A stretch of DNA of 64,000 bases from Salinibacter ruber DSM 13855 (GTDB lineage Bacteria; Bacteroidota; Rhodothermia; Rhodothermales; Salinibacteraceae). Below the pieces are notes generated by a model that saw nothing but the letters and a program-made list of their open reading frames with translations, was not told where the DNA came from and did no database searches. The number at the start of each line of letters is the position of its first letter. The first letter of the stretch is position 1. Shown piece after piece: positions 52,972 to 62,476 of this stretch. The translations under genes were made by a program, and so were the position numbers. Location: positions 2,356,001-2,420,000 of the forward strand of contig NC_007677.1 in NCBI RefSeq assembly GCF_000013045.1, written 5' to 3'.

Positions 52972-53889
52972 CTACCGTTGACGGAGGGTGACCCCGAGCA
53001 CCTTGAGCATCTCGACGGTGGGGGCAATGTCGTGGGTGCGCACGATGGTGGCCCCCCGCGCTACGGCCGCCGCCGTCGCCCCGAGCGACCCGAAGAGCCG
53101 CTCGTCCACAGGCGCGGGGTCGTCGGGCGTGCCCAGCGTGGCCCCGATCGTGCTCTTGCGGGAGACGCCCACGAGCACGGGGCAGTTGAGGGTGAGAAGC
53201 TCGTCGATCTCGTTGAGCAGGCGGAAGTTTTCGGCGTCGGATTTCCCGAAGCCGAAGCCCGGGTCGATGATCACCTGCTCCACGCCGGCCTGCTCGGCGG
53301 TCTCCACCGTCCGGGCCAGTGCGTCGCGCACCTGGGCCGTCACGTCGTCGTACTCGCGGGGCCGCGTGAGGTCGCCGGGCTCGCCCATCGAGTGCATGAC
53401 CATGAGGGGCGCCTTCCAGTCGGCCGCGGCCGCGGCCATCTCGGGATCGTGCCGCAGGCCGGTGACGTCGTTCACGATGTCCGCCCCCGCGGCGAGGGAC
53501 GCCCGGGCCACGTCGGGCTTGTAGGTGTCGACCGACACCACCGCTTCGGGGAACCGATCCGTGAGGGCGTCGATGACGGGCACCACCCGGTCGCGCTCGT
53601 CTTCTTTCGAGACGGGATCCGCCCCGGGCCGGGTCGACTCGCCCCCTACGTCGATGATGGAGGCCCCCTCACTCAACATCTCGGCGGCCCGCGACAGTGC
53701 CTTCTCGACGGTCACGTACTGGCCGCCGTCGGAAAAGGAGTCGGGGGTCACGTTCAGGACCCCCATCACGTGAGCCCCCGCAGCCTCCGGGCTCCCGGGC
53801 CGGCAGTCGAGCGTGTAGTCGTCCCCGCCGAGCACGAACCGGTCGGTGGGAAAATCGTCAGGATTCAGCGACGGGGTTGAGCGCGACAT
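52972..53889 (-). CDS. folP: Dihydropteroate synthase
   Basis: FolP joins p-aminobenzoate to the pterin diphosphate in folate synthesis. The ATG at 53889 gives 305 residues; an ATG at 53898 would add three. Motifs: GVLNVTPDSFSDGG, IIDVGGESTRPGA, SVDTYKPDVARASLAAGADI, VNDVTGL, IIDPGFGFGKSDAENFRLLN and VLVGVSRKSTIG, followed by TIVRTHDIAPTVEMLKVL. All substrate-binding motifs are present and length is normal. The first 35 residues are an extra hydrophilic extension. It precedes cdaA by 60 bp on the same strand. The 53890-54078 gap up to the divergent GH3 gene probably holds both promoters. Confidence 0.96.
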   Translation of the reverse strand: MSRSTPSLNPDDFPTDRFVLGGDDYTLDCRPGSPEAAGAHVMGVLNVTPDSFSDGGQYVTVEKALSRAAEMLSEGASIIDVGGESTRPGADPVSKEDERDRVVPVIDALTDRFPEAVVSVDTYKPDVARASLAAGADIVNDVTGLRHDPEMAAAAADWKAPLMVMHSMGEPGDLTRPREYDDVTAQVRDALARTVETAEQAGVEQVIIDPGFGFGKSDAENFRLLNEIDELLTLNCPVLVGVSRKSTIGATLGTPDDPAPVDERLFGSLGATAAAVARGATIVRTHDIAPTVEMLKVLGVTLRQR

Positions 53890-54078
53890 GCGGGGCATCG
53901 GAGGAGCAGGGGGACGCGTTTCAAGAAGCGGAGAGCCACGAACACTTGTTGGGGCAAGGTATACACAGAGCGCTGTCGGAACGAGATCCATCGTCTATTT
54001 TTGTGGAAACTTTCCGGCCGGCCCGTGTATCCTGCGGGGAGTCTCACGAAGCGGCTTTCACGACCTGCTTTTTCGTTG

Positions 54079-55620
54079 ATGGACGACATCGTACGCTCGG
54101 CCCTGCAGTGGATGGGTCCCCTTCGGCGGGTCAAGGAGTTCAAGGCTCGCCCCGTCGCCACGCAGCGCTCTTTGCTTCGCCGCCTGCTTCGCCGCGCCGT
54201 CGACACCGAGTGGGGACGCCGGTTCGGGTTTTCCGAAATCGCCGAGGCGTCCGATGTCGTACAGGCCTACCAGGAGCGCGTGCCGCTGCACACCCACGCG
54301 GACATCGCCGACGACGCGGAGCGGATTCGAAACGGCGCCGCCGACGTGATGTGGCCCGGCACCGTCACCAACTTCGCCGTCTCCAGCGGCACGGTCTCCG
54401 ACGGCAAGGTGATCCCCATCAGCGACGAGACGATCGACCACAACCGGTCGTTCAGCGTGGGCACCGGCCTAAACTACCTCAAGGAGAGCCTCGACCCGAG
54501 CTTCTTCGGCGGCAGCCACCTGACCCTGCCGGGGCGCGTGGAGGAGGATCCCAATTACCCGGGCACGAAGGCGGGGGAGATCAGCGGCATCCTCGCAGAA
54601 AATGCCCCTGGGTTCTTCCGGGCCCTCTTTCAGGCCGTCCCCAACGAGGTGACCTTCCTCCCCAGTTGGGAGGAGAAGCTTCAGGCGGTCGCCGAGCGGA
54701 CGGTCGACAAGGACATCCGCCTCCTCGTGATGGTGCCCACCTGGGCCCTCAACCTGTTCGACCTGCTGATCGACCTGCACAACGAGCGACACGGCGATAC
54801 GGCCACGACCGTGGGCGAGGTGTGGCCCAACCTGCAGGTGTTCATCTCGGGCGGGGTCGCCCTTCGGTCGTACCGCGACCTGATCGAGGAGAAGATCGGG
54901 CACGACATCGACTTCGTGGAGACCTACGGCGCCTCCGAGGGCTTTTTCTCCTTCCAGGACGAGCTCGACGACCCCTCGATGCTGCTACACCTCGACAACG
55001 GGGTCTTCTACGAGTTCGTGCCCCTCGACGAGCGCGGCGACGACGCCCCGACCCGCCACACGATCGCCGACGTGGAGCCCGGCGTGCGCTACTCCCTATA
55101 CGTGACCTCTTGCAGTGGGCTCTGGGCCTACGAGGTGGGCGATGTCCTCCGGTTTACACAGACCTTCCCGCACAAGATTACCGTGGCGGGCCGCACGAGC
55201 GACATGATCGACGAGTACGGCGAGGCCATCTACGGAGACGAGGTCCGCACCGCCCTGAAGGCCGCCTGCGAAGCCACCGGGGCGCACGTCTCCGACTACC
55301 ACGTGGCCCCGCGCCCCGCGACCAACGGCACGCAGCCGGGCCACGAGTGGCTCGTCGAGTTTGAGCGCCCCCCAGATGCCCTGGCGGCCTTCGAACGCGC
55401 CCTCGACGAGCACCTGCAGGAGGTAAACCGGCACTACTACATCCGCCGGGAGGGCGACGCCCTCGACGGCCCGGACGTGTCGTCCCTTCCGGAAGGGACG
55501 TTTTATCGCTGGCTCCAAGCGACCAACGACGACATCAGCGGCCAGACGAAGGTCCCGCGCATGAGCGACACCCGCGAGGTCGCCGACGGCGTGCTTGCGG
55601 CCGCTGAGCGGGATCGGTGA
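54079..55620 (+). CDS. GH3-family acyl-adenylate/amino-acid conjugating enzyme-like protein
   Basis: The 513-residue product matches the GH3 auxin-responsive promoter family, adenylate-forming enzymes. Visible features: an N-terminal helical segment with RRLLRRAVDTEWGRRFGF, the Ser/Thr/Gly-rich phosphate-binding loop TNFAVSSGTVSDGKVIPIS, the YGASEGFFSFQ motif of adenylate formation, YRDLIEEKI, and YEVGDVLRFTQTFPHKITVA with the hinge Asp/Arg-type motif GRTSDMIDEYGEAIYGDEV. Plant GH3 enzymes conjugate hormones to amino acids. Bacterial members are widespread in Bacteroidota, but I know of no established substrate. Start at the ATG at 54079 because upstream sequence is unlike the family. It is divergent from folP. 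Confidence 0.88.
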   Translation: MDDIVRSALQWMGPLRRVKEFKARPVATQRSLLRRLLRRAVDTEWGRRFGFSEIAEASDVVQAYQERVPLHTHADIADDAERIRNGAADVMWPGTVTNFAVSSGTVSDGKVIPISDETIDHNRSFSVGTGLNYLKESLDPSFFGGSHLTLPGRVEEDPNYPGTKAGEISGILAENAPGFFRALFQAVPNEVTFLPSWEEKLQAVAERTVDKDIRLLVMVPTWALNLFDLLIDLHNERHGDTATTVGEVWPNLQVFISGGVALRSYRDLIEEKIGHDIDFVETYGASEGFFSFQDELDDPSMLLHLDNGVFYEFVPLDERGDDAPTRHTIADVEPGVRYSLYVTSCSGLWAYEVGDVLRFTQTFPHKITVAGRTSDMIDEYGEAIYGDEVRTALKAACEATGAHVSDYHVAPRPATNGTQPGHEWLVEFERPPDALAAFERALDEHLQEVNRHYYIRREGDALDGPDVSSLPEGTFYRWLQATNDDISGQTKVPRMSDTREVADGVLAAAERDR

Positions 55621-55868
55621 GGGCATTCCTGCAAGGATCCCCCACAAGTGGTCCCGCCGCTGCCCCTGGAACAACCGGTCACGTCGCTCGTGATGGTTTT
55701 TCGGAATGCAAATCGGATCCTCCGCAGACTCGGTGCCGGTTGAGTTTCGGCGTACTTTAATCCCGGTTGGAAGCGCACGCCGCCCCGACTGCCCCCCGAT
55801 CGTTCCCGGGGACGTGCCGTTCTCACCATCACTGCCACCGCTCATCACCCACAACCCGACAGGACCAT

Positions 55869-56708
55869 ATGCAAGTTTCTCGCGAACAACGGATGCTGGA
55901 CCAGTACCTCCAGGAGATCGGGAAAATCGATCTGCTTGAGCCGGAGGAGGAGGTCGAGCTGGCACGACGCATCGAAGATGGTGACGAAGAGGCCCTTCAC
56001 AAGCTCTGTCGCGCCAACCTGAGATTCGTCGTCTCGGTCGCGAAGAAGTATCAGGGACAGGGCCTGTCGCTGGCCGACCTCATCAACGAGGGCAACTACG
56101 GCCTCATCAAGGCCGCCAAGCGGTTCGACGAGACCCGCGGCTTCAAGTTTATCTCCTACGCCGTCTGGTGGATTCGGCAGGCCATCCTGCAGGCCCTCGC
56201 CGAGCAGAGCCGCGTGGTGCGTCTGCCGCTCAACCGCATCGGCACCATCTCGAAGATCCGGAAGGCCAGTGCCCGCCTGCAGCAGGACCTCGACCGCAAG
56301 CCCAACATCGAGGAGCTGGCCGAGGAGCTTGAGATCGACGTCCAGAAGGTGCGGGAGGCGATGAAGCACACCAGCCGCCACCTGTCGATGGACGCGCCCT
56401 TCAACGAGGAGGACGACAACAGCCTCCTCGACGTGCTGCCGGACGAGGACAACGACTCCCCGGACGAGGAGATGCTCTCCGAGTCGGTCAAGATTGACAT
56501 CGAGCGTGCCCTCAGCGCCCTGCACGACCGGGAGGCGGAGATCACGCGCCTGTACTTCGGCATCGGGCGCGAGCACCCGCTCACCCTCGAGGAGATCGGT
56601 AAGCGCTTCGACCTCACGCGAGAGCGTGTCCGTCAGATCAAGGAGAAGGCCCTCCGGAAGCTTCGCCAGCGACACAGCAAACAAGACCTCCAGCCCCATA
56701 CTGATTAA
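55869..56708 (+). CDS. rpoD: Primary RNA polymerase sigma factor RpoD (short Bacteroidota type)
   Basis: This 279-residue protein begins [20 protein letters not shown] and lacks the long region 1.1 of proteobacterial RpoD, as in other Bacteroidota. It has region 1.2 and region 2 ([40 protein letters not shown] and [13 protein letters not shown]), region 3 ([20 protein letters not shown]) and region 4 with the helix-turn-helix [20 protein letters not shown]. Bacteroidota primary sigma recognises TTTG/TAnnTTTG rather than the E. coli boxes, which is why promoters are hard to call here. The 55621-55868 gap contains the promoter region; I cannot place the boxes with confidence. Start chosen at the conserved MQVSREQ. 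Confidence 0.96.
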   Translation: MQVSREQRMLDQYLQEIGKIDLLEPEEEVELARRIEDGDEEALHKLCRANLRFVVSVAKKYQGQGLSLADLINEGNYGLIKAAKRFDETRGFKFISYAVWWIRQAILQALAEQSRVVRLPLNRIGTISKIRKASARLQQDLDRKPNIEELAEELEIDVQKVREAMKHTSRHLSMDAPFNEEDDNSLLDVLPDEDNDSPDEEMLSESVKIDIERALSALHDREAEITRLYFGIGREHPLTLEEIGKRFDLTRERVRQIKEKALRKLRQRHSKQDLQPHTD

Positions 56709-56849
56709 CGCTAATACGGCTCCTCCTCCCGATTCATCCTTGCGATGAACGGTCCGGGCGCGTCCCGACTCCTGTCGGGGTGCGCCCGTTTTCGTTGGGG
56801 GCCGTTGTCACGACCTGTTGGCGCCGACCGAGTTTTCCTCCGTACACTC

Positions 56850-57581
56850 ATGTCGATTCCATTTTTCTCAGCCCGTTGCGTCCTCCGGGCGACGGCCCGA
56901 AACCGGGTGGTCGTGGGCTACGCGGTCGACCCGGCCCGGGTGGCGCCCTTTCTTCCGGACGGCCTCTCTCCCGTTCGGGACGACGGGACGACCCCCATCA
57001 GCCTCGTGGGGGTCGAGCTGACGAACCTGCGGGTCCTTGGCGTCGGGGGGCCCGGGGGGCAGCGGGTGCCGGTGGTAGAGCTTCGAGTGCACGTCCGGCC
57101 GGACGGGGCCCCGTCCGGCCCGGCGGGCACCTGGACGGCGCAGGCCTACGTGCCGCGGCGTCTCGTGGCCTGGGGCGCTCGGTTGCTCTATGGGGAGCGG
57201 GTAGCGACAACGTCCATGCAGCCCATCCGGCGGGAGCCGGTCGACCAGGTGGAGGTGACGTACCGCTTCGACTGGAAGGGACGCGAGCAACGGGTGCGGG
57301 CACGGGGCGAGCAGCCTCCTGTGATGCCGGCTCCCGGCGCCCGGGCCCATGCCCTCCTCCGCCCCCGCTGGCGATACAGCACCGCACGGGACGGCACGCT
57401 ACTGCGGACCCGCGTCGAGCGCCCGGCCGTCCCCATCTGCCGCGTGCAGGAGCACCACGTGACCGTGCAGTGGTCGGCCGCCTACGGGGACATCGGAGCC
57501 CTCCTCCAGGACCAGTCTCCCTCTCATGTCCTTCTCGCCCCCCGGACGCCCGTGACCGTGCACGGGCCGGCCCGGACGTAG
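56850..57581 (+). CDS. DUF2071 (YqjF-like) protein
   Basis: The 243-residue product begins MSIPFFSARCVLRATARNRV. It has the DUF2071 pattern: VGYAVDPARVAPFLPDGLSP, ISLVGVELTNLRVLG, VVELRVHVRP, YVPRRLVAWGARLLYGE and the basic WRYSTARDGTLLRTRVERPA. The fold resembles acetoacetate decarboxylase, but the catalytic Lys of that enzyme cannot be placed here, and no activity is known for the family. Start chosen by the conserved beginning; the frame runs 35 codons further upstream. It lies 141 bp after rpoD and probably has its own promoter. Confidence 0.82.
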   Translation: MSIPFFSARCVLRATARNRVVVGYAVDPARVAPFLPDGLSPVRDDGTTPISLVGVELTNLRVLGVGGPGGQRVPVVELRVHVRPDGAPSGPAGTWTAQAYVPRRLVAWGARLLYGERVATTSMQPIRREPVDQVEVTYRFDWKGREQRVRARGEQPPVMPAPGARAHALLRPRWRYSTARDGTLLRTRVERPAVPICRVQEHHVTVQWSAAYGDIGALLQDQSPSHVLLAPRTPVTVHGPART

Positions 57582-57810
57582 CGACCGGCCTCCGTGGTTG
57601 CATTTTGCCCCCTCTGTTAATACACTCTTTATCCGAAGGAAGAAAATTCCATCCACGCGCGTTCACCCTTCCGGACCACTTTCGAGGAACTGCTCGTCTC
57701 CGATCACAGCTGAATGGGCTGGAAGCCCTTTTCGCGACGTCTGTCCTTCGTACTGGGTGGGTGACTGCCCTTCTGATCGCCGCTGGCCTCGTCTCTCCCC
57801 GCTTCCACTC

Positions 57811-59310
57811 ATGCTTCTCCCTCCTCGCTTCCGTGCCCTCTGCCTGACTCTCGCCATGTTTATGGGTGCCGGACTGTGGGCCCCGTCGCTCGTGCAGGCG
57901 CAGGGGTTCGGGGTCTACGAGCAGGGCTCGTGCGCGATGGCCCGGGCGGGCGCCGCCGTCGCGGACGGCTGCGGGGACGGGTCGTCGATTTATTTCAACC
58001 CCGCTCACGTCGCAGGCACCGACGGGTTCACCGCATCGTTCGGGACGACCGTGATCGACGTCGGGGGGAACTTTACCTACGATCCCGGCGCTCAGACGTC
58101 GGCGACGGTCGATGAGGTAGACTTGGACAATGACCCTCTTCCGGTCCCGCATGCTTATCTCACCTACGGGCTGACGGAGAAAATCGGGCTCGGGCTCGGG
58201 ACATACGTGCCGTACGGTTTGGAAACCCGATGGCCTACGCGGCTGTCGGACGAGACCGTCTTTGACGGAGCGTTTGAGGGATTCGACAATCAGCTCCAGG
58301 CCATCTACGTGCAGCCTACAGTGTCGTACCAGGTGACGCCGAATCTGAGTATCGGCGCCGGGCCGGTGGCCGTGATTTCGTCCGTAGAGTTGAATCAGCT
58401 TCAAGACCTCTCACCACGGACCGTCCGGAATCCACAAACCGGAGAACCAGTTCCTGACCCCGCGAATCCGGATGAGAACTTGCAATTTTCTCAGCTCGGG
58501 ATTCCCTTCCACACGGCCTTCGCTCGGTCAAAGCTGGATGCAAACAACGAGTTCGGGTTGGGGGCCAACATTGGCGTGTCCTACCAGGCCTCCGACCGAG
58601 TGACACTTGGCGTGCGTTACACGACGCCCATTATCGTAGAGTACGAGGGTGAGGCGACATTTGAGCAGGAAGAGACGGGGCTTATCTTTCCTGCTACCAG
58701 CCCGCTTGCCCAAGATCTGGACGACGATGATGCACCAGACCCTACACCAGCAGACGGGCTTTTGGCCTCACAGTTCTCTGGAGACGGCGTACTGACGAGC
58801 CAGTCCGTCAAGACCGAGATCACCTTCCCGATGCAACTCGTCGCCGGCGTCAGCGTCCAGGCAACCGAAAAGCTCATGCTGCTGGCCGACTACCAGTTCA
58901 CGGGCTGGTCAAGCTTCGACAAGCTTCCGCTCGAATTCGGGCAGTTGGAAGACCGCACTCGCCCCGAAGATTACGAGGACACGCATGGCGTCCGGGTTGG
59001 CGCGGAGTACGACCTCCTCGCCCCCCTCACCGTCCGAGCCGGCTATCTGTTCAACACCGCCGCCGCCCCCGACAAGTCAGTAACCCCCTTGCTTCCGGAA
59101 TCTGAGCGCAATCAGTTTACCGTCGGATTTGGCTGGCGCGTCACCGACGCGGTGGCGTTCAACGTATCCTACCAGCGGCTTCAGCAGAACGACCGCCGGG
59201 GCCGCGTTCGCGGGGCCCTTCCGGACGAGGACCTCTCGACCGACCTCAATCAAGGCCTCTTTAGCTTCAACGCGAATCTCATTGGCGCGACCTTTACACT
59301 GCATCTCTAG
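57811..59310 (+). CDS. FadL/OmpP1-type outer-membrane channel
   Basis: The 499-residue protein has a signal peptide ending GLWAPSLVQAQGFG. It then has the FadL N-terminal hatch signature GVYEQGSCAMARAGAAVADG, DGSSIYFNPAHVAG and ASFGTTVID, and a long beta-barrel of alternating strands that ends LIGATFTLHL. FadL channels move fatty acids and other hydrophobic molecules laterally through the barrel wall into the outer membrane. Compared with E. coli FadL it is slightly longer, with an acidic loop around residues 305-320 (DLDDDDAPDPTPADG). It is followed after 5 bp by a GDSL lipoprotein gene, a tight operon. Together they suggest uptake of products released from esters. Confidence 0.9.
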   Translation: MLLPPRFRALCLTLAMFMGAGLWAPSLVQAQGFGVYEQGSCAMARAGAAVADGCGDGSSIYFNPAHVAGTDGFTASFGTTVIDVGGNFTYDPGAQTSATVDEVDLDNDPLPVPHAYLTYGLTEKIGLGLGTYVPYGLETRWPTRLSDETVFDGAFEGFDNQLQAIYVQPTVSYQVTPNLSIGAGPVAVISSVELNQLQDLSPRTVRNPQTGEPVPDPANPDENLQFSQLGIPFHTAFARSKLDANNEFGLGANIGVSYQASDRVTLGVRYTTPIIVEYEGEATFEQEETGLIFPATSPLAQDLDDDDAPDPTPADGLLASQFSGDGVLTSQSVKTEITFPMQLVAGVSVQATEKLMLLADYQFTGWSSFDKLPLEFGQLEDRTRPEDYEDTHGVRVGAEYDLLAPLTVRAGYLFNTAAAPDKSVTPLLPESERNQFTVGFGWRVTDAVAFNVSYQRLQQNDRRGRVRGALPDEDLSTDLNQGLFSFNANLIGATFTLHL

Positions 59311-59315
59311 TTCTC

Positions 59316-60557
59316 ATGGCTTTTCGCCGCTTTCTCGCCGGGGCGTTGCTCCTCGTTCTGCCGCTGTTGTCGGGATGTGACGACGAGACACTCACGGCCC
59401 CGCAGACCCAAAACGACCTGTTTTCGAGCTACGTCTCCATCGGCAACAGCATTACTGCCGGCTTCCAGTCGGGGGGCATCAGCACCCAGACCCAATTGGA
59501 GTCGTACGCGGAGCTGCTCTCCAAACAGATGGGGACATCTTTCGGCATCCCCGAATTGGCGACACCCGGCTGTCCCCCCCCGTTCGTGAGTTTCTTCAAC
59601 GAGGACGGGGTTCCAGCTCCCCAACGTCCTGTAGAAACCACTCAGGTAACGTGTGGCTTCCGCAATCCTGCATCTCCCCTCACGCTGAACAACGTTGCCG
59701 TACCGGATGCGCAGACGCTCGATGTCTTGAGCAACCAGACGAGCTCGACGAACGCCCTCACACAGTTTATTCTGGGCGGTCGAACACAAATCGAAGCAGC
59801 CCTCGACGCCGACCCTACATTCGCCACAGTTTGGATTGGAAATAACGACGTGCTCGACCCCGCCCTTCAGGGCACGGCCAACGTCACGCCGCCGAACACT
59901 TTCAGAAGCCAATACACAAACGTCCTCGATTCGCTCACCTCAAGCCCAAATTTTCAAGGCGGCGTCCTGGTCGGCGTGGCAAACGTGGCCTTTACCCCGT
60001 TCTTCTCGCCGGGCCCCGTGTACTTTGGCCTCGACCAGCAGGGTCAGTTCCCTCAAAACTTCAACGTGGCCTCCAACTGCGACACGCAGGATCCTAATAC
60101 AAACCTCACTCCCCTCGTGCCGTTGGAATACGGATTCTCCCTGATTGGACAGGCAATCCAAAATCCTGGACAGACCGTCACGCTCGACTGCCAAGCCGCG
60201 AACACGCCGGTGCTAGCGCTCACGGAGGTGTCGACCCTGGCGGGGACGGTGCAGCAGTATAATGCGTTTATTCAGCAGCAGGCGCAGCAGCGTGGCCTGG
60301 CCTACCTCAACCCAAACGGCGTCCTTTCGGCCCTCTATAGGAATGATGACGGCGACCAGGACCCGAGGAACGACCTAATACCGAAGTTTCCGGATCGCGA
60401 CTCCGAGCAGCCGTTCGGACGATTCTTTAGTCTCGACGGGGTGCACCCGAGTTCGGCCACGCACCGAGTCATTACGAATCGCCTTATCGACACCATCAAC
60501 GATCAGTACGGCACCTCGCTGCAGAAGATCGAGGCACCGGAGGTCCCTGCCCCTTAA
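59316..60557 (+). CDS. SGNH/GDSL-family lipoprotein hydrolase
   Basis: This 413-residue lipoprotein has signal and lipobox LLSGC. The SGNH motifs are visible: block I is SYVSIGNSITAGFQSG (Gly-Asn-Ser in place of Gly-Asp-Ser), block III is VWIGNNDVLDPAL (Asn), and the final block is LDGVHPSSATHRVI (Asp and His of the triad). Several Cys (PGCPPPF, QVTCGF, SNCDTQD, LDCQAAN) may form disulfides at the cell surface. Such enzymes cleave esters of lipids, acyl sugars or acetylated polysaccharides. It begins 5 bp after the FadL-type channel and is probably translated with it; the channel could take up released acyl chains. The exact substrate is unknown. Confidence 0.88.
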   Translation: MAFRRFLAGALLLVLPLLSGCDDETLTAPQTQNDLFSSYVSIGNSITAGFQSGGISTQTQLESYAELLSKQMGTSFGIPELATPGCPPPFVSFFNEDGVPAPQRPVETTQVTCGFRNPASPLTLNNVAVPDAQTLDVLSNQTSSTNALTQFILGGRTQIEAALDADPTFATVWIGNNDVLDPALQGTANVTPPNTFRSQYTNVLDSLTSSPNFQGGVLVGVANVAFTPFFSPGPVYFGLDQQGQFPQNFNVASNCDTQDPNTNLTPLVPLEYGFSLIGQAIQNPGQTVTLDCQAANTPVLALTEVSTLAGTVQQYNAFIQQQAQQRGLAYLNPNGVLSALYRNDDGDQDPRNDLIPKFPDRDSEQPFGRFFSLDGVHPSSATHRVITNRLIDTINDQYGTSLQKIEAPEVPAP

Positions 60558-60564
60558 GGGCAGA

Positions 60565-61551
60565 TCAACGGCTCGTGTCCGTAGCCGCCGCATCTGTCGT
60601 CGAAGTGTCAGCCCCCATCGTGTCGGGCTCCGCCGGCAGGATCGTGTCGACGTCCGGCTGCGGGGTCACGGTCGTGTCGGACGACGGCACGGTGGCCGGC
60701 GCCGACGTGGTGTCCGTCGCGCTCGTATCGGCGGCCTCAATTACGATGGATCCGTTCTGGGTGCGCAGCTCGACGGTCGGCCCGCCGTCCCCCGTCTGGG
60801 CGTCGTAGCGCGCCCCGGCATTGATGGGAGCAAACTGCTCGTTGGTGAAGGAGAGCCCTCGGGTCCGAATCGTGCCCGCGTCCGTCTGGGCGTCAATCTG
60901 AACCGTCTCGTCCGGCGGGAGGCGGAGCCGCAGGTCTCCGTTCGCCGTCTCGATGCGGTGCGTGCCCCCCGTCGGCAGAGACTGAAAGCCGACCGCCACG
61001 TCCCCGTTCTTGATCCGCACCTCCGCGGCCCCCGCGGCCCCCTGCACGGTCACGTCACCGTGCGCGTGAGAAACGGTCAGCGCCCCCTCCACGCCCGCCA
61101 CGTGGACCGGTCCGCTGAGCCGATCAACGCGGAGGGCCGTCCGGCGCGGCACCCGGCCCCGCACGTCAACGGCGGCGTAGTCCTCCTGGTCGGCCGCCAG
61201 GGTATAGGCGTACTCGGCGTCGGTGCCACTCTCCGTAATCGAGATGCCCTCCACGACCGACTGCCCGGCCTCACGGGTGTCCCCACGGCCGCGGCGCACG
61301 AACGAGAGGTCCGCGGTCGTCTGCTCCGCCCCCGTCAGCCGGACCGAGCCGCGCAGTCCCTCCACGACCAGGGGCCGGTCGCTGGGGGCCACGGCCCGGG
61401 CCACCGTGTCGACCACCTCCACGGGGCCAAGCCGCAGCACCCCGTCCTCCGACCGTGCGACCTCCGACTCTTGACCGCGCTGGCACCCCCCTCCGAGCAC
61501 CGCGAGTCCGAGCATCCCGAATATGGCGAGTGCCGTCGACGACCATCGCAT
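60565..61551 (-). CDS. Surface lipoprotein with DUF4097-like beta-helix
   Basis: The 328-residue protein has a signal peptide with lipobox LGGGC. The body is a row of short strands with regular turns: VVEGLRGSVRLTGAEQTTAD, VDRLSGPVHVAGVEGALTVS, HAHGDVTVQGAAGAAEVRIK, GDVAVGFQSLPTGGTHRIET and ANGDLRLRLPP. This matches the DUF4097 putative adhesin fold. The last 60 residues are a Thr/Ala/Asp-rich tail without structure. It follows ftsX by 49 bp on the same strand and may be co-transcribed, although no functional link to division is visible. No enzyme motif. It is convergent with the GDSL gene (7-bp gap). Confidence 0.72.
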   Translation of the reverse strand: MRWSSTALAIFGMLGLAVLGGGCQRGQESEVARSEDGVLRLGPVEVVDTVARAVAPSDRPLVVEGLRGSVRLTGAEQTTADLSFVRRGRGDTREAGQSVVEGISITESGTDAEYAYTLAADQEDYAAVDVRGRVPRRTALRVDRLSGPVHVAGVEGALTVSHAHGDVTVQGAAGAAEVRIKNGDVAVGFQSLPTGGTHRIETANGDLRLRLPPDETVQIDAQTDAGTIRTRGLSFTNEQFAPINAGARYDAQTGDGGPTVELRTQNGSIVIEAADTSATDTTSAPATVPSSDTTVTPQPDVDTILPAEPDTMGADTSTTDAAATDTSR

Positions 61552-61600
61552 GGTACGTATCTATCACTTGAAAGACTGAGCGCGAAGAGGACCCGTGGAC

Positions 61601-62476
61601 CTAGTGAAGCTCGATGTTTTGGATGAACCGACGGGCGGCAAAGTAGGACCCGAGCCACCCGAGCAGAACGCCGCTCCCCACGAGGCCACCGAAGAACAGG
61701 AGCTCCGTGTAGAGCGACAGGGGGGTCTGATCGATCTGCTGAAAAAACAGCCGGTAGAGCCCCCACACCACGCCCCCCGCAATCGCTCCTCCGGCGAACC
61801 CCTGTACGATCCCCTCGACGAGGAAGGGCCGCCGCACGAAGCGGTCCGTGGCCCCCACCAGCTTCATCGTTCGAATGAGGAGCCGCCGGGCGTAGATGGT
61901 GAGCCGGATCGTGTTGGCCACGAGGAAGACGGCCGCGAGCACGACAATGCCCCCCAGTGACAGCCCGATGGCGTTGATGAGTTGCCGGTTCTGTGCGACC
62001 CGCGTGAGCAGGTCCCGGTTTAGGACGACCTCCTCCGTCCCTCGCCACCCGTCGATGACGTCCGCGGCGCGGGCCATGCTGTCCGGATGGGCGTGGCTCG
62101 GGGCCATCTCGATCTTGATCGAGGCGGGCAGAAACGTCGGGTCCTCGAAGGCGGAGGCCCCCTCCCCAAACTCCTCCCGAAAAATCCTGGCGGCCTCCTC
62201 GTGGGAGATGAACTCGGTCTGCGCGACCCCCGGCATCGTCTGAACCCGAGCGTGGAGGGCCTCCTGAACGTCGTCGGTCGCGTCCTGCTCGATAAAGACC
62301 TCCATCTGGCTGGCCTGCTCGCGCAACATCTCCGACACGACCGAGGCCTCGTACCCCACAATGCCGAACACGCCCACCAGCACTAGGGCGACGGCAATGG
62401 CGCTCGTGGAAGCGACGGCCGAGAACGTGGCGCGTCGGAGGTTGGCAAAGCCTTCCCGGATGAAGTACGGCAGCAC
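61601..62476 (-). CDS. ftsX: Cell-division protein FtsX
   Basis: FtsX is the membrane subunit of the FtsEX complex that activates peptidoglycan hydrolases at the septum. The GTG at 62476 gives 291 residues with the family start LPYFIREGFANLRRATFSAV. One membrane helix follows (about 20-42), then an extracytoplasmic domain (about 43-170: QMEVFIEQDATDDVQEALHA, FISHEEAARIFREEFGE), then three more helices (about 175-275), and the end FAARRFIQNIELH. An upstream in-frame ATG at 62566 would add 30 residues not typical of the family. The FtsE ATPase gene is not next to it here. The 62477-62896 gap upstream holds a hairpin but no gene. Confidence 0.9.
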   Translation of the reverse strand: MLPYFIREGFANLRRATFSAVASTSAIAVALVLVGVFGIVGYEASVVSEMLREQASQMEVFIEQDATDDVQEALHARVQTMPGVAQTEFISHEEAARIFREEFGEGASAFEDPTFLPASIKIEMAPSHAHPDSMARAADVIDGWRGTEEVVLNRDLLTRVAQNRQLINAIGLSLGGIVVLAAVFLVANTIRLTIYARRLLIRTMKLVGATDRFVRRPFLVEGIVQGFAGGAIAGGVVWGLYRLFFQQIDQTPLSLYTELLFFGGLVGSGVLLGWLGSYFAARRFIQNIELH

